A DNA stretch of 31,196 bases from an uncultured Lachnospiraceae bacterium (GCA_910588295.1 CAJUQO010000037.1:1-31196), one strand, 5' to 3'. Shown: positions 6,899-15,284, counted from the stretch's first letter. Notes: a model not told the origin generated them from the letters alone. A program made the numbers and translations.

Positions 6899-7801
6899 CT
6901 AAAATGCCTTTTCTAAATACTCCTTAGCTTCTTCAAAAGAAATCCCATATTTTTTCATGATCATGCCTTGTATTTCAATATCACTCTGGCCAAAATCCCG
7001 CAAGGTACTAATTGTTCCTTGTATCATTCCCTGCTGCCTGCCCAGATCTATTCCCTGCCGTCTGCCCAGATCTATCCCCTGCCGTCTGGCCTCCTGCTGC
7101 TTCACCTGGATATCTTCCTCATAACTATATTCTGCGATCAGCATATTCTCCACCTCGCTCCCTTTTCGTTTCAGGTATTCTGCCAATATCCCACGGTCAA
7201 TACATTCCTTTATTGCCTTTTTAATAGCCCTTTCTTCAAACGAATATTTCCTCACAGCATCAATGAACTGGCTGTATTCCCTTAATATTCCACATTTCTC
7301 TAATAGTTTATGCGCTTTGTCTGAATTTATATTGATGACCTTCACCTTTAGCTCCACGGAGTTATCCCCTGCCGGGTTTATGAACGCATCCGACAGAGAC
7401 AGTTCCTGCTCCAATGGAAATTCTTTCTCCCCATTATAAAATGTGTAAAACTCCGGCGTCGGTATCTCAACAAGTGTTGTCCTGTACCGGGCGCTTTTAT
7501 CCACAAGCTGTTCATAGGCCCTTCCCACATACAAGAGGCAACGCAGCGGCATATTGGGGTTCACCGTACTCTGGTGTTCCCCCAGGACAAGCACCTGACC
7601 ATTCACTTCAAAGGAAATGTCATTTTTAAAATTTTTGTACAGCACATCCTCGATCTTCACCTTCCGGATGACTGCTTCGTCCTGGTAATCTGTGTCATGT
7701 AATGCATTATATAAGCTAAGCAAGTTCTTTTTTGCTGTTTCATCCTGATAAAAGAGGTCTACAAAAAGACTGTCCTTATGCTCACGGTTCTCTTTCTCCA
7801 T
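6899..7801 (-). CDS. Rpn family recombination-promoting nuclease / putative transposase
   Basis: A 300-aa protein of the PD-(D/E)XK group long annotated as a putative transposase. Visible marks are the N-terminal DSLFVDLFYQDETAKKNLLSL block, the nuclease core around NDISFEV and VLGEHQST, LPLRCLLYVGRAYEQL-type helix (here MPLRCLLYVGRAYEQLV), and LVEIPTPEFYTFYNG. Family members in E. coli (RpnA) cut DNA and raise RecA-independent recombination. The C-terminal part carries tandem RRQGIDLG units, a linker repeat frequent in this family. The frame opens with GTG at 7807, but ATG at 7801 has a better-spaced AGGCAGG and is chosen. It borders a stretch of duplicated and broken genes, which fits a recombination-active neighbourhood; cause and effect cannot be told. 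Confidence 0.85.
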   Translation of the reverse strand: MEKENREHKDSLFVDLFYQDETAKKNLLSLYNALHDTDYQDEAVIRKVKIEDVLYKNFKNDISFEVNGQVLVLGEHQSTVNPNMPLRCLLYVGRAYEQLVDKSARYRTTLVEIPTPEFYTFYNGEKEFPLEQELSLSDAFINPAGDNSVELKVKVININSDKAHKLLEKCGILREYSQFIDAVRKYSFEERAIKKAIKECIDRGILAEYLKRKGSEVENMLIAEYSYEEDIQVKQQEARRQGIDLGRRQGIDLGRQQGMIQGTISTLRDFGQSDIEIQGMIMKKYGISFEEAKEYLEKAF

Positions 7802-7973
7802 GGCCACGCACCTGCCTTTCTTTATCCTTATACTACCATACTTTCATTTTGTCCGCAATTATATAATGGGGAAACGCCGCCTGGGAATGAGTTCCGGCTT
7901 CTTTCCTCTATTCTTTAATAAGAGTTTATAAACATATACCATTTTCCGCTGGTGTCAAAACTGGTGTCAGGCA

Positions 7974-8010
7974 AAGAAAAAAGGACTCCCTCTCATCCGG
8001 GAATCCTTTT
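7974..8010 (-). terminator. Terminator of the yceD-rpmF operon
   Basis: Stem AAAAGGACTCCC (7979-7990) with GGGAATCCTTTT (7999-8010), one mismatch, 8-base loop, then TTTTC on the minus strand. It lies 15 bases after the rpmF stop. Confidence 0.85.
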
Positions 8011-8024
8011 CCTAGCTCATTTCC

Positions 8025-8210
8025 TTACTCTGCATCCATAGCGATGATTTCTTTCTTGTTGTAAGAACCACAGGCCTTACAAACTCTGTGAGGCATCATC
8101 AGAGCGCCGCACTTACTGCATTTTACAAGATTCGGAACAGACATTTTCCAGTTTGCTCTCCTCTTATCTCTTCTGGCTTTGGATGATTTATTCTTTGGAC
8201 AGATGGACAT
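8025..8210 (-). CDS. rpmF: 50S ribosomal protein L32
   Basis: A 61-aa basic protein starting MSICPKNKSSKARRDKRRAN, the typical Clostridial L32. It keeps all four zinc cysteines (CSKCG and CKACG). It is part of the large ribosomal subunit. Its ribosome site AGGAGGTG is formed by the last codons of yceD, two bases separate stop and start, so the genes are translationally linked. In many Firmicutes plsX and acpP follow rpmF; here a terminator and accessory genes follow instead. Confidence 0.97.
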   Translation of the reverse strand: MSICPKNKSSKARRDKRRANWKMSVPNLVKCSKCGALMMPHRVCKACGSYNKKEIIAMDAE

Positions 8211-8212
8211 AG

Positions 8213-8743
8213 CTACACCTCCTTAAACTTGCTGAATATTTCTTGAAAAGCCGCCATCCGCGGGTCAGACGGCCCCTGATCGCAGGAACACTCGCCATCA
8301 TTCAGATCCTGCCCGCATACCGGACAGATCCCTTTACAATCCTCTTTACAGAGCACACGGATCGGCAGATTGATTAAAATCTCATTATGCACAAGCTGAT
8401 CCACATCAAGCATTTTTCCATCCCTGATGCAGAGGCTCATCTCCAGCTCATCCTCATCCTCCCCGGGATGAAGCACGTCCACCCGATGTTCAAAGGCAAG
8501 CTCCAGATCTTTTCTGACAGGCTTCAGACAGCGGGCACAATTCATCCGCAGAGAAACTCTGCACTGTCCTGCTACCGTAATTACCTGGTCTTTCTCGTGA
8601 TGTATACTCACCTGTACCGGTGACTTATCCGCAAGTTTATAAAACTCACCCCTGCCCCGCTTGAAATGCGTCATATCAAGAGCAACGGTCTCCTCCTGCG
8701 TATTCCCATCCTGAGATAATACATATGTCAGATCAATCTGCAT
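8213..8743 (-). CDS. yceD: YceD family protein (DUF177)
   Basis: A 176-aa protein of the YceD/DUF177 family, nearly always encoded right before rpmF. The family is linked to 23S rRNA accumulation in bacteria and plants. Cysteines that could hold a metal are CARC near residues 93-96 and the C-terminal set CKEDCKGICPVCG with ECSC. Length is normal for the family. A strong promoter precedes it (8770-8798), and rpmF follows after two bases. The start at 8743 has TAGGAGACG upstream. Confidence 0.93.
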   Translation of the reverse strand: MQIDLTYVLSQDGNTQEETVALDMTHFKRGRGEFYKLADKSPVQVSIHHEKDQVITVAGQCRVSLRMNCARCLKPVRKDLELAFEHRVDVLHPGEDEDELEMSLCIRDGKMLDVDQLVHNEILINLPIRVLCKEDCKGICPVCGQDLNDGECSCDQGPSDPRMAAFQEIFSKFKEV

Positions 8744-8769
8744 AATCGTCTCCTAATCACACTTTGTTA

Positions 8770-8798
8770 AGTATAGCCGTTGATACAAGGTTTGTCAA
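8770..8798 (-). promoter_or_regulatory. Promoter of yceD-rpmF
   Basis: On the minus strand TTGACA (8798-8793), 17-base spacer, TATACT (8775-8770): a near-consensus housekeeping promoter 26 bases before the yceD start. Confidence 0.85.
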
Positions 8799-8820
8799 CC
8801 ATTTTTTGCCGGAATTACAT

Positions 8821-9948
8821 TCAGGCTTTCCTTCCGGTGATTTTTTTATACAAATTTTTCAGACTTGTTACAGAGAACGCTTCGCGGGGCGAGATCCTGC
8901 GAATATTATTCGCCTTTGCCAATGCATTTGTGTAATCCTTCAATTTATATACAGTAAAAGATTTGTAATATCTACTGATGTGGGTTACCAGAGGCTCCAT
9001 GGTATATTTTTTGATATATGTATTTTTGCCGTCCTTCACAATCGTTACTTTGGCCATTCCGCCGAGAAGGCGGGGTACTCTGTTCTGAGCAGAAACAAAG
9101 TTGCCGAGCGAATAATATACCAGCATTTTCTTTCCATTATTACCTTTCAGCATTTTATAAGGTTCCAGTACATGGGGATGTGTTCCGATCAGGAGATCTA
9201 CGCCGTTGTTCAGGAAAAAGTTGGTCCAGTTTTTCTGGCTGACGTCAGGGGCATAACGGTATTCCGTTCCCCAGTGCGCAAACACGATCACAAAATCACT
9301 TTTCTTCTTTGCTTCTTTAATATCCTTTTTAATCTTATTTCTATTTTGCGGCGTAAGAAGATCGATCATATAGCTTTTACCGGCCGGAAGACGACGGCCG
9401 TTCGGTCCGTAGGTATAATTCAACATGGCGATTTTGATCCCGTTTTTCTGAATAACCGTGACTTTGTCAGCCGCACTCTTGCTCTTATGAATGCCGAGAA
9501 CCTTTATATTTGGATATTTCCTGTTCCAGTACTTAAGTGTGCCGGTGATTGCCCCGGTGCCTTTGTCAAGGGTATGATTAGTCGCATGGGTAACGACATT
9601 GAACCCGGCTTTGGCAACGGCATCCGCCACAGCTTTGGGGCTTCCGAAAGACGGATAACCGGAATAATTTTTGTCAACAAGGATTGTCTCCTGATTGATA
9701 ACGGAAATATCTGCTGCCCGGATATCTTTTTTGATATGCTTGAAAAGGGGATCAAAATTGTATCCCTTACGGGTCTTGCACGCCCTGTAAACAGATGTAT
9801 GAATGAGATCATCGCCTACGGCTACAAGCTCCACGGTTTTTGTTTCCGCCGCCGATACCCGAACGTTTGGAATCAGCAGAACGGCAAATAGCACGAGAAA
9901 CAGGATGGCCTGAAACCTTAAAATATACTTTTCTAAAATCTTCTTCAT
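8821..9948 (-). CDS. CapA family protein (PGA_cap metallophosphatase-like)
   Basis: A 375-aa exported protein of the CapA/PgsA family, a calcineurin-like fold named after poly-gamma-glutamate capsule synthesis. An N-terminal hydrophobic segment (about residues 10-34, ending VSAAE) is a signal peptide or anchor. Metal-site motifs are GDDLIH (45-50), INQET, ATNHTLDKG, FAHWGTEY and GTHPHVLEP. The frame extends to 9993, but the ATG at 9948 follows GTGAGGGG at good distance and starts directly with the signal. No capB or capC partner is nearby, so a capsule role is unproven; many gut Clostridia carry such solitary copies. It is separated from ackA by a terminator. Confidence 0.9.
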   Translation of the reverse strand: MKKILEKYILRFQAILFLVLFAVLLIPNVRVSAAETKTVELVAVGDDLIHTSVYRACKTRKGYNFDPLFKHIKKDIRAADISVINQETILVDKNYSGYPSFGSPKAVADAVAKAGFNVVTHATNHTLDKGTGAITGTLKYWNRKYPNIKVLGIHKSKSAADKVTVIQKNGIKIAMLNYTYGPNGRRLPAGKSYMIDLLTPQNRNKIKKDIKEAKKKSDFVIVFAHWGTEYRYAPDVSQKNWTNFFLNNGVDLLIGTHPHVLEPYKMLKGNNGKKMLVYYSLGNFVSAQNRVPRLLGGMAKVTIVKDGKNTYIKKYTMEPLVTHISRYYKSFTVYKLKDYTNALAKANNIRRISPREAFSVTSLKNLYKKITGRKA

Positions 9949-10027
9949 ATTAGAAATCCCCTCACTCCCTGTAACATCCCGATAATAACCCAAACCTTTC
10001 CTATAATGCGACTTACAGTCTTTCCGA

Positions 10028-10062
10028 TAAAACGCCCCGGATCATATATCCTGTCCGGGGCG
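10028..10062 (-). terminator. Terminator of ackA
   Basis: Stem CGCCCCGGA (10033-10041) with TCCGGGGCG (10054-10062) and then TTTTATCGG on the minus strand, 22 bases after the ackA stop. Confidence 0.85.
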
Positions 10063-10084
10063 CATTTACAACTCTCTATATAAA

Positions 10085-11275
10085 TTATTTCACTAATGCC
10101 ACCGTATCCCTGCAGATCGCCAGCTCCTCATTGGTGGGCACTACCACTACCTTCACCTTGGAATCCGGTGTGGAGATCACATTATTGTCGCCGCGCTTCT
10201 TATTGGCCTCGGCATCCAGGGCCACGCCGAGATAACCAAGATAGCTCAGGACTTTCTCACGCACCAACGGAGCATTCTCACCGATACCGGCAGTAAAGGC
10301 GATGGCGTCCACGCCGTTCATGGCCGCCACATAGGCGCCGATGAACTTAGCCACATTGTAGCTGAACACGTTCAGGGCATCGGCACACCGCTCGTTCCCC
10401 TCGTTCATGCCGTTCTCCAGATCACGGAAATCGCTGGACACGCCAGAGATGCCCTGCACGCCGGATTTCTTATTCAGCACGTTCATCACACCGGCCAGAT
10501 CCAGATCCTCTTTCTGGGCAAGGTACTCCAGGATCGCCGGGTCGATATCGCCGCAGCGGGTACCCATGACCAGACCGGCCAGAGGAGTCAGGCCCATGGA
10601 AGTATCCACACATTTGCCGTTCTTTACCGCGCTGATGGATGCGCCGTTGCCCAGATGGGCCACAATAATCTTGGAATTCTCCAGATCCATCCCCAGGAAC
10701 TTGGCAGTCTCTTTGGAAACGAAGCTGTGGGAGGTTCCGTGGAAACCATAACGGCGCACGCCGTATTTCTCATAATACTCATAGGGAAGGCCGTAAAGAT
10801 AGGCTTCCTTCGGCATAGTCTGATGGAAAGCGGTATCAAACACGCCTACCATCGGCACGTCGGGCATCAGCTCTTTGCAGGCGTTGACACCGATCAGGTT
10901 GGCCGGATTGTGCAGCGGAGCCAGCGGATTGCAGGACTCCACAGCCTTGATCATTTCATCATTGATCACGGCGGAACTGGTGAATTTCTCACCGCCGTGT
11001 ACCATCCTGTGGCCTACGGCACCCACTTCAGACAGGCTGGCAATGGCGCCGGTCTTATCGTTTGTCAGGGCATCCAGTACCATCTTGATGGCTTCTTTGT
11101 GGGTGGGCATGGGAGCTTCGGTCACTTCCTTGTCCAGACCTGCTTTCTGATAGGTAAGTCGGCCGTCAATGCCGATCCTCTCGCACAGGCCCTTGGCCAA
11201 CACTTCTTCTGATTCGGAGTTGATTAACTGATATTTCAGGGAAGAGCTCCCGCAGTTGATAACTAATACATTCAT
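10085..11275 (-). CDS. ackA: Acetate kinase
   Basis: A 396-aa enzyme of usual length that converts acetyl phosphate and ADP to acetate and ATP, the last step of acetate fermentation in the cytoplasm. Family signatures are NCGSSSLKYQL near the start, GHRMVHGGEKF, GVFDTAFHQTMP, YGFHGTSH, AHLGNGASISA and FTAGIGENAP. The start ATG at 11275 is preceded by AGGAGGAAC. pta lies 169 bases upstream on the same strand, so both act in sequence and are probably co-transcribed. A terminator follows at 10028-10062. Confidence 0.98.
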   Translation of the reverse strand: MNVLVINCGSSSLKYQLINSESEEVLAKGLCERIGIDGRLTYQKAGLDKEVTEAPMPTHKEAIKMVLDALTNDKTGAIASLSEVGAVGHRMVHGGEKFTSSAVINDEMIKAVESCNPLAPLHNPANLIGVNACKELMPDVPMVGVFDTAFHQTMPKEAYLYGLPYEYYEKYGVRRYGFHGTSHSFVSKETAKFLGMDLENSKIIVAHLGNGASISAVKNGKCVDTSMGLTPLAGLVMGTRCGDIDPAILEYLAQKEDLDLAGVMNVLNKKSGVQGISGVSSDFRDLENGMNEGNERCADALNVFSYNVAKFIGAYVAAMNGVDAIAFTAGIGENAPLVREKVLSYLGYLGVALDAEANKKRGDNNVISTPDSKVKVVVVPTNEELAICRDTVALVK

Positions 11276-11369
11276 TTCTGAATAGTTCCTCCTAAATGTG
11301 ATTTAATATAATTGAATAACCGGCTGATCCTGTGGCCTTGTCCGCAAAATCAGCGGCAGCTGCCTTTTC

Positions 11370-11441
11370 TCATATCCGGACACGGACGAAAAGACGGCTG
11401 TTTTTCGGCAGCCAGGCCATAGACCTGACTGCCGCTATGTG
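11370..11441 (-). promoter_or_regulatory. Hairpins between pta and ackA
   Basis: On the minus strand a stem-loop CGGCAGTCAGG ... CCTGGCTGCCG (11413-11441) is followed by an overlapping one, GGCTG ... CAGCC, and TCTTTTCG. The two share the GGCTGCC arm and exclude each other. It may be a partial terminator that lowers ackA readthrough, or an RNA-processing site. No antiterminator partner is known. Confidence 0.4.
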
Positions 11442-11444
11442 CAT

Positions 11445-12443
11445 TTATGCTTGTGCCTGACACTGTACGGCTGTAATCGCCACCACGCCTACGATATCTT
11501 CAGAGGAGCAGCCTCTGGACAGATCGTTGACCGGTGCCGCGATACCCTGGGTCACGGGCCCGTAAGCCTCTGCTTTGGCCAGTCTCTGAGTCAGCTTGTA
11601 GCCGATATTTCCGGAATCCAGGTTCGGGAAAATCAGAACATTGGCCTTGCCCGCCACGTCGCTGCCGGGAGCCTTGGAAGCGCCCACGCTGGGAACGATA
11701 GCCGCGTCAAGCTGGAATTCGCCATCCAGCTTCAGATCCGGATTCTGCTCTTTGGCGATGCGGGTAGCCTCTGTCACCTTGTCCACCAGCGCATGTTTGG
11801 CGCTGCCCTTGGTGGAATGGGAAAGCATGGCCACTACAGGCTCCTCCCCTACAAGCGCACGGAAAGACTCCGCGGAGGATGCGGCGATCGCTGCCAGCTC
11901 TTCCGGATTGGGATCCTGATTCAGTCCGCTGTCGGCAAACACGAAGGTTCCGTTTGCGCCGTACTCACAGTTCGGTACAACCATCAGGAAGAACGCGGAT
12001 ACCAGCTTGGTGCCCGGTTTGGTCTTCAGGATCTGGAGGCAGGGCCGCAATGTATCGGCTGTGGAATGGCAGGCGCCGGACACCATGCCGTCCGCATCAC
12101 CCATCTTCACCATCATAACGCCGTAGTACAGATACTGGTTCAACAGGATCTCTTTTGCCTTTTCCGGCGTCATGCCTTTCTTGCTTCTCAGCTCAACCAG
12201 TTTATCAATATAGGACTGGGTCTTGTCGGAGGTGGCCGGATCCACGATCACCGCGCCTGCCAGATCCAGGCCCTCGCTGCCCTTCTTCACTTCTTCTTCG
12301 GAACCGACAAGGACGATATCCGCGATACCTTCCTTCAGTATCTGCGCCGCGGCCTCATAGGTCCTGCGGTCTTCTGTCTCAGGAAGTACGATGGTCTTCT
12401 TGTCTGCTTTTGCTCTTGCTTTGATTGTGTCAATAAAACTCAT
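11445..12443 (-). CDS. pta: Phosphate acetyltransferase
   Basis: A 332-aa short-form Pta, making acetyl phosphate from acetyl-CoA and phosphate, the step before AckA. Signatures: TIVLPETEDRRTYEAA at residues 17-32, MVSGACHSTADTLRP, FFLMVVPNCEYG, FADSGLNQDPN, AMLSHSTKGSAKH, LDGEFQLDAAIVP and FPNLDSGNIGYKL. There is no N-terminal DRTGG regulatory domain, as expected for Firmicutes. It starts at ATG 12443 with GAAAGGAG upstream and is driven by a strong promoter at 12506-12534. A second, unrelated phosphotransacylase (PduL) is encoded at 23836-24477. Confidence 0.97.
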   Translation of the reverse strand: MSFIDTIKARAKADKKTIVLPETEDRRTYEAAAQILKEGIADIVLVGSEEEVKKGSEGLDLAGAVIVDPATSDKTQSYIDKLVELRSKKGMTPEKAKEILLNQYLYYGVMMVKMGDADGMVSGACHSTADTLRPCLQILKTKPGTKLVSAFFLMVVPNCEYGANGTFVFADSGLNQDPNPEELAAIAASSAESFRALVGEEPVVAMLSHSTKGSAKHALVDKVTEATRIAKEQNPDLKLDGEFQLDAAIVPSVGASKAPGSDVAGKANVLIFPNLDSGNIGYKLTQRLAKAEAYGPVTQGIAAPVNDLSRGCSSEDIVGVVAITAVQCQAQA

Positions 12444-12505
12444 GGGTTTATGACTCCTTTCGTATGATACGCTGCCCTTTTGCGGTACAGCCTGAATATA
12501 TCAAA

Positions 12506-12534
12506 ATTATACCTCTTAAAATGCCGTTTCGCAA
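12506..12534 (-). promoter_or_regulatory. Promoter of pta-ackA
   Basis: On the minus strand TTGCGA (12534-12529), 17-base spacer, TATAAT (12511-12506). The leader to the pta start is about 55 bases. Confidence 0.8.
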
Positions 12535-12574
12535 GTCCACGGTGTGGAAAAATCAGGGAAAATTGATCACAGCT

Positions 12575-12605
12575 GTAACAGTTCCGTCTCCGGCAGAACT
12601 GTTAC
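12575..12605 (-). terminator. Hairpin behind the esterase gene
   Basis: Perfect 10-bp stem GTAACAGTTC (12575-12584) with GAACTGTTAC (12596-12605), seven bases after the esterase stop. The following minus-strand sequence (AGCTGTGATCAATTTT) has a poor T-run, so termination may be weak. Confidence 0.55.
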
Positions 12606-12611
12606 CACAAC

Positions 12612-13451
12612 TTAACGATCCCCTATATTCCCGCTGTTAATCCCCTCTGTATCTTCTCCCAGAGGAAGCCAGTCCAGTACCTTTTTGATATACCGGTTCC
12701 AGAAATCCCACTCGTGGGCGCCCGGCCCTTCCTCGTAAGTACAGGTAAATCCCTTCGCCCTCACCCTGTCGGCAAACTCCCGGTTGACTCCCAGCAGGGA
12801 ATCATCCACGCCGCAGCACAGATAGAAAACCGGTTTTTCACCGTCCGCCGCCGCTTTATCCAGCAAAGCATTGTAATCCGCCGGGCCGCCTTTAAAACCC
12901 TCCGCCGGACCCAGCAGAGTCTCATAAAAACGGGAGCCAAATACGCTGCGCCCCAGATCCTTACTGTCGGGATCGCATATATCGCTAAAAATAAGTGCGC
13001 TGGACAAACCGATAATCCGGCCGAAACGCTCCCTATATCTTAGCCCATTGGTAATGGCTCCGAAGCCGCCCATGGACAGGCCGCCGATGAAAGTGTCTTC
13101 TCTGGCCGTTGACAGAGGAAACAATTCGCACATCTTCCGGGGCAGTTCTTCCCCAATGAATCGGCTGTATCGCTCGCCGTTGGCCTCGCAGTCCATATAG
13201 AAATGATTCTCCCCCGAGGGCATGATGACGGCCAGATTTTTTTCTTCCGCCCACCGCTGGATGTTTGTCCCGCTGATCCAGTCCGTGTAGTTTCCGAAAA
13301 TGCCGTGCAGCAGGTACAGCGTTTTAAAAGGCGTCTTTAACTTCGGCGCCTCCTCCCAGGGCATACGGATTTTGTCAAAGGGAATGACCGCGTTGATAGT
13401 GACTGTCCGCATCAGGCTTTCAGACAGAAAATTGATTTGCAACTGTGCCAT
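12612..13451 (-). CDS. Alpha/beta-hydrolase esterase (esterase D / FrmB-like)
   Basis: A 279-aa cytoplasmic carboxylesterase of the putative-esterase family (acetyl-xylan, feruloyl and tributyrin esterases, S-formylglutathione hydrolase relatives). The catalytic serine is in GGLSMGG (S126), the acid probably in CGVDDSLL (D216/217) and the histidine in GAHEWDFW (H246). The oxyanion region is LLHGIFGNYTDW (48-59). No signal peptide is present, so the substrate is a small intracellular ester; which one cannot be told. AAAGGAG precedes the ATG at 13451. A promoter is seen at 13490-13519. It is transcribed divergently from tmcAL. Confidence 0.88.
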   Translation of the reverse strand: MAQLQINFLSESLMRTVTINAVIPFDKIRMPWEEAPKLKTPFKTLYLLHGIFGNYTDWISGTNIQRWAEEKNLAVIMPSGENHFYMDCEANGERYSRFIGEELPRKMCELFPLSTAREDTFIGGLSMGGFGAITNGLRYRERFGRIIGLSSALIFSDICDPDSKDLGRSVFGSRFYETLLGPAEGFKGGPADYNALLDKAAADGEKPVFYLCCGVDDSLLGVNREFADRVRAKGFTCTYEEGPGAHEWDFWNRYIKKVLDWLPLGEDTEGINSGNIGDR

Positions 13452-13489
13452 AATGTTTATACTCCTTTTTCAAAGTCAGATTTTCCTCT

Positions 13490-13519
13490 ATTTTACTATG
13501 GATCACGAACCGTTGACAA
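13490..13519 (-). promoter_or_regulatory. Promoter of the esterase gene
   Basis: On the minus strand TTGTCA (13519-13514), 18-base spacer, TAAAAT (13495-13490). It lies in the 305-base divergent gap 13452-13756, which otherwise shows no gene. Confidence 0.65.
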
Positions 13520-13659
13520 GTATCACAGTTCCGTTCATTTGTTACTTTTTACACCTCAGCCCGCACACCTGCCGCGTGACTGCGGAAGAACGTGATTCAG
13601 AAGGCAGCCCCAACTCCGCAAAGCGAATTTTAATACCCAGGCACAGCATAAATTACACT

Positions 13660-13688
13660 TTGATGAATGATAACATATGTGATAAAAT
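13660..13688 (+). promoter_or_regulatory. Promoter of tmcAL
   Basis: TTGATG (13660-13665), 17-base spacer, TAAAAT (13683-13688), about 65 bases before the tmcAL start. Second promoter of the divergent gap. Confidence 0.65.
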
Positions 13689-13756
13689 ACGATGACAGAC
13701 AAATTTAGTCCATCACAAAATCATACCATTCCAAAACCACCATAGGAGGCAGAACA

Positions 13757-14956
13757 TTGACTGTAGCCGGAATCATAGCGGAATACAATCCTTTTCATAA
13801 TGGCCATCAATTTCATATAGAGGAAACCCGGCGGCTGACCGGCTGTACCCATGTGATCGTGGTGATGAGCGGCAGCTTTGTCCAGCGCGGCGAACCGGCG
13901 CTGGCAGACAAGCATCTGCGGACAGGGATGGCGCTACGTCACGGCGCGGATCTTGTACTGGAGCTTCCCTGCGCCTATGCAACAGCCAGCGCAGAGCGTT
14001 TCGCCATGGGAGCCGTGGAGATGCTGGACCGTCTGGGCATTGTGGACATACTGAGCTTTGGTTCGGAGAATGTCGATCTGGAACAGATCGCCCAAACGGC
14101 AGACCTGCTCTGTGAGGAGACGCCGGAATTCTCCCAAAAATTACGGAAAGGGCTACGGGCAGGGCTTACTTTCGCCCAGGCCCGGGCGACCGCCCTTCCT
14201 GCTGCATATGCCGCGCTGCTCTCCCAGCCAAATGCCCTCCTTGGCGTAGAATACTGTAAAGCCCTGTCTAAAAGACACAGCGCCATCCGTCCCCTGGCCG
14301 TCCTGCGCCGGGGAGGCGGCCATCACGATACGGCTCTGACCGGACAATATGCCTCGGCCAGTGCGCTGCGCAGTCTGTTTCAAAACACTTTTGCGGACTA
14401 TACAGATTCCTGCGGCATAAAAAAAGAATTATTACAGCATCTCTCCGAATTCATGCCCCCGGACGCCGCAGAAATTCTGTATGAGCAGCACATTCAGAAC
14501 GGCCTGGTTTTCGCCGATGATTTTTCTCAGCTCCTGCAGCATCAGATTTTCCGGCAGCCCGACGACGTTTTGCTGGCCTGCCCGGATATATCGCCGGAGC
14601 TTTTAAACCGCATCCGGCATCATCAGTACGCATTTGACTCCTTTAGCCAGTTTGCCGGCCTTTTGAAAACAAAAAACATGACCCACAGCCGCATCCGCCG
14701 CGCTCTTCTCCAGATCCTTCTGGATATCCATGATTATCCGCCGATAAGGAATGTACGGGTGCTGGGTTTCCGCCGGGGATCGGCATCCCTTCTCTCTGAA
14801 ATCCATAGGAAGGGATATCTGCACCTGCTTACTTCACAGGAAGGAAGTACGTATGATGTATCCGCTGATGTCCTATACGACATGGTGCAGCGCCGGAAGA
14901 CAGGACGTAACATGATCCGGGAATGGTCAAAACCGCTGCAAATCATAGACATTTGA
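13757..14956 (+). CDS. tmcAL: tRNA(Met) cytidine acetate ligase TmcAL
   Basis: A 399-aa enzyme (formerly YlbM) that activates acetate with ATP and makes N4-acetylcytidine at the wobble position 34 of elongator tRNA-Met. The nucleotidyltransferase HxGH motif is HNGH at residues 14-17 in AEYNPFHNGH; other family blocks are VMSGSFVQRGEPA, GADLVLELP, FGSENVD and PNALLGVEYCKAL. The start is TTG at 13757, supported by AGGAGGC six bases upstream; no in-frame ATG is near. It uses acetate directly, so its placement beside the acetate genes pta/ackA, frequent in Lachnospiraceae, is biochemically fitting. Own promoter and terminator. Confidence 0.95.
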   Translation: MTVAGIIAEYNPFHNGHQFHIEETRRLTGCTHVIVVMSGSFVQRGEPALADKHLRTGMALRHGADLVLELPCAYATASAERFAMGAVEMLDRLGIVDILSFGSENVDLEQIAQTADLLCEETPEFSQKLRKGLRAGLTFAQARATALPAAYAALLSQPNALLGVEYCKALSKRHSAIRPLAVLRRGGGHHDTALTGQYASASALRSLFQNTFADYTDSCGIKKELLQHLSEFMPPDAAEILYEQHIQNGLVFADDFSQLLQHQIFRQPDDVLLACPDISPELLNRIRHHQYAFDSFSQFAGLLKTKNMTHSRIRRALLQILLDIHDYPPIRNVRVLGFRRGSASLLSEIHRKGYLHLLTSQEGSTYDVSADVLYDMVQRRKTGRNMIREWSKPLQIIDI

Positions 14957-15022
14957 TCCTGTGTAAATAAGATTTTTAACGAAACAATCATCCTGAAAAG
15001 TTCAAACGATGTAGGACGAAAG

Positions 15023-15071
15023 TCCCCCGGCCCGTGCATGAAAAGCACAGACCGGGGGAAATTATTATTTT
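15023..15071 (+). terminator. Terminator of tmcAL
   Basis: Strong stem TCCCCCGG (15023-15030) with CCGGGGGA (15052-15059), continued by GTGC/GCAC inside, then AATTATTATTTTT. It lies between convergent genes and may also slow transcription from the RHH side. Confidence 0.85.
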
Positions 15072-15283
15072 TCATCCTTCTCCGCCAGGAAATCCAATTC
15101 AAAAGGCTTATCGATCTCCTCGGAGATATATTTCCCGTTTTTCCGCCGCTGTTTGACACATTCGGTCAACAGATATTCGATCTGCCCGTTGACCGAGCGG
15201 AAATCATCCTCCGCCCAGGCGGCGAGGGCGTTGTACAGCTTGGTGGAGAGGCGCAGCGGTACCTGTTTTTTCGGTTCTGCCAT
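15065..15283 (-). CDS. Ribbon-helix-helix (Arc-like) DNA-binding protein
   Basis: A 72-aa protein with a ribbon-helix-helix fold: strand QVPLRLS (7-13), helix A KLYNALAAWAEDDFR, turn SVNG, helix B QIEYLLTECVKQRR. Such proteins bind DNA as dimers through the strand and usually repress. The C-terminal 20 residues are acidic. It starts one base after the SPFH gene stops, so the two are one operon. The operon promoter carries TTGATATCA-type repeats over its -10 box (16319-16344), a natural site for self-repression by this protein. Arrangement resembles toxin-antitoxin operons, but the partner is a membrane SPFH protein, not a known toxin. Confidence 0.8.
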   Translation of the reverse strand: MAEPKKQVPLRLSTKLYNALAAWAEDDFRSVNGQIEYLLTECVKQRRKNGKYISEEIDKPFELDFLAEKDEK

Positions 15284-15284
15284 A

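Noticed and set aside
8764..9891. Long plus-strand open frame opposite to the CapA-like gene
   Set aside because: No family likeness; lies antisense to a gene with all CapA motifs.
8821..9948. Capsule (poly-gamma-glutamate) synthesis locus because of the CapA-like gene
   Set aside because: No capB, capC or capD partner in the window; solitary CapA-like genes are common.
11439..12467. Long plus-strand open frame opposite to pta
   Set aside because: Antisense shadow of a certain housekeeping gene.
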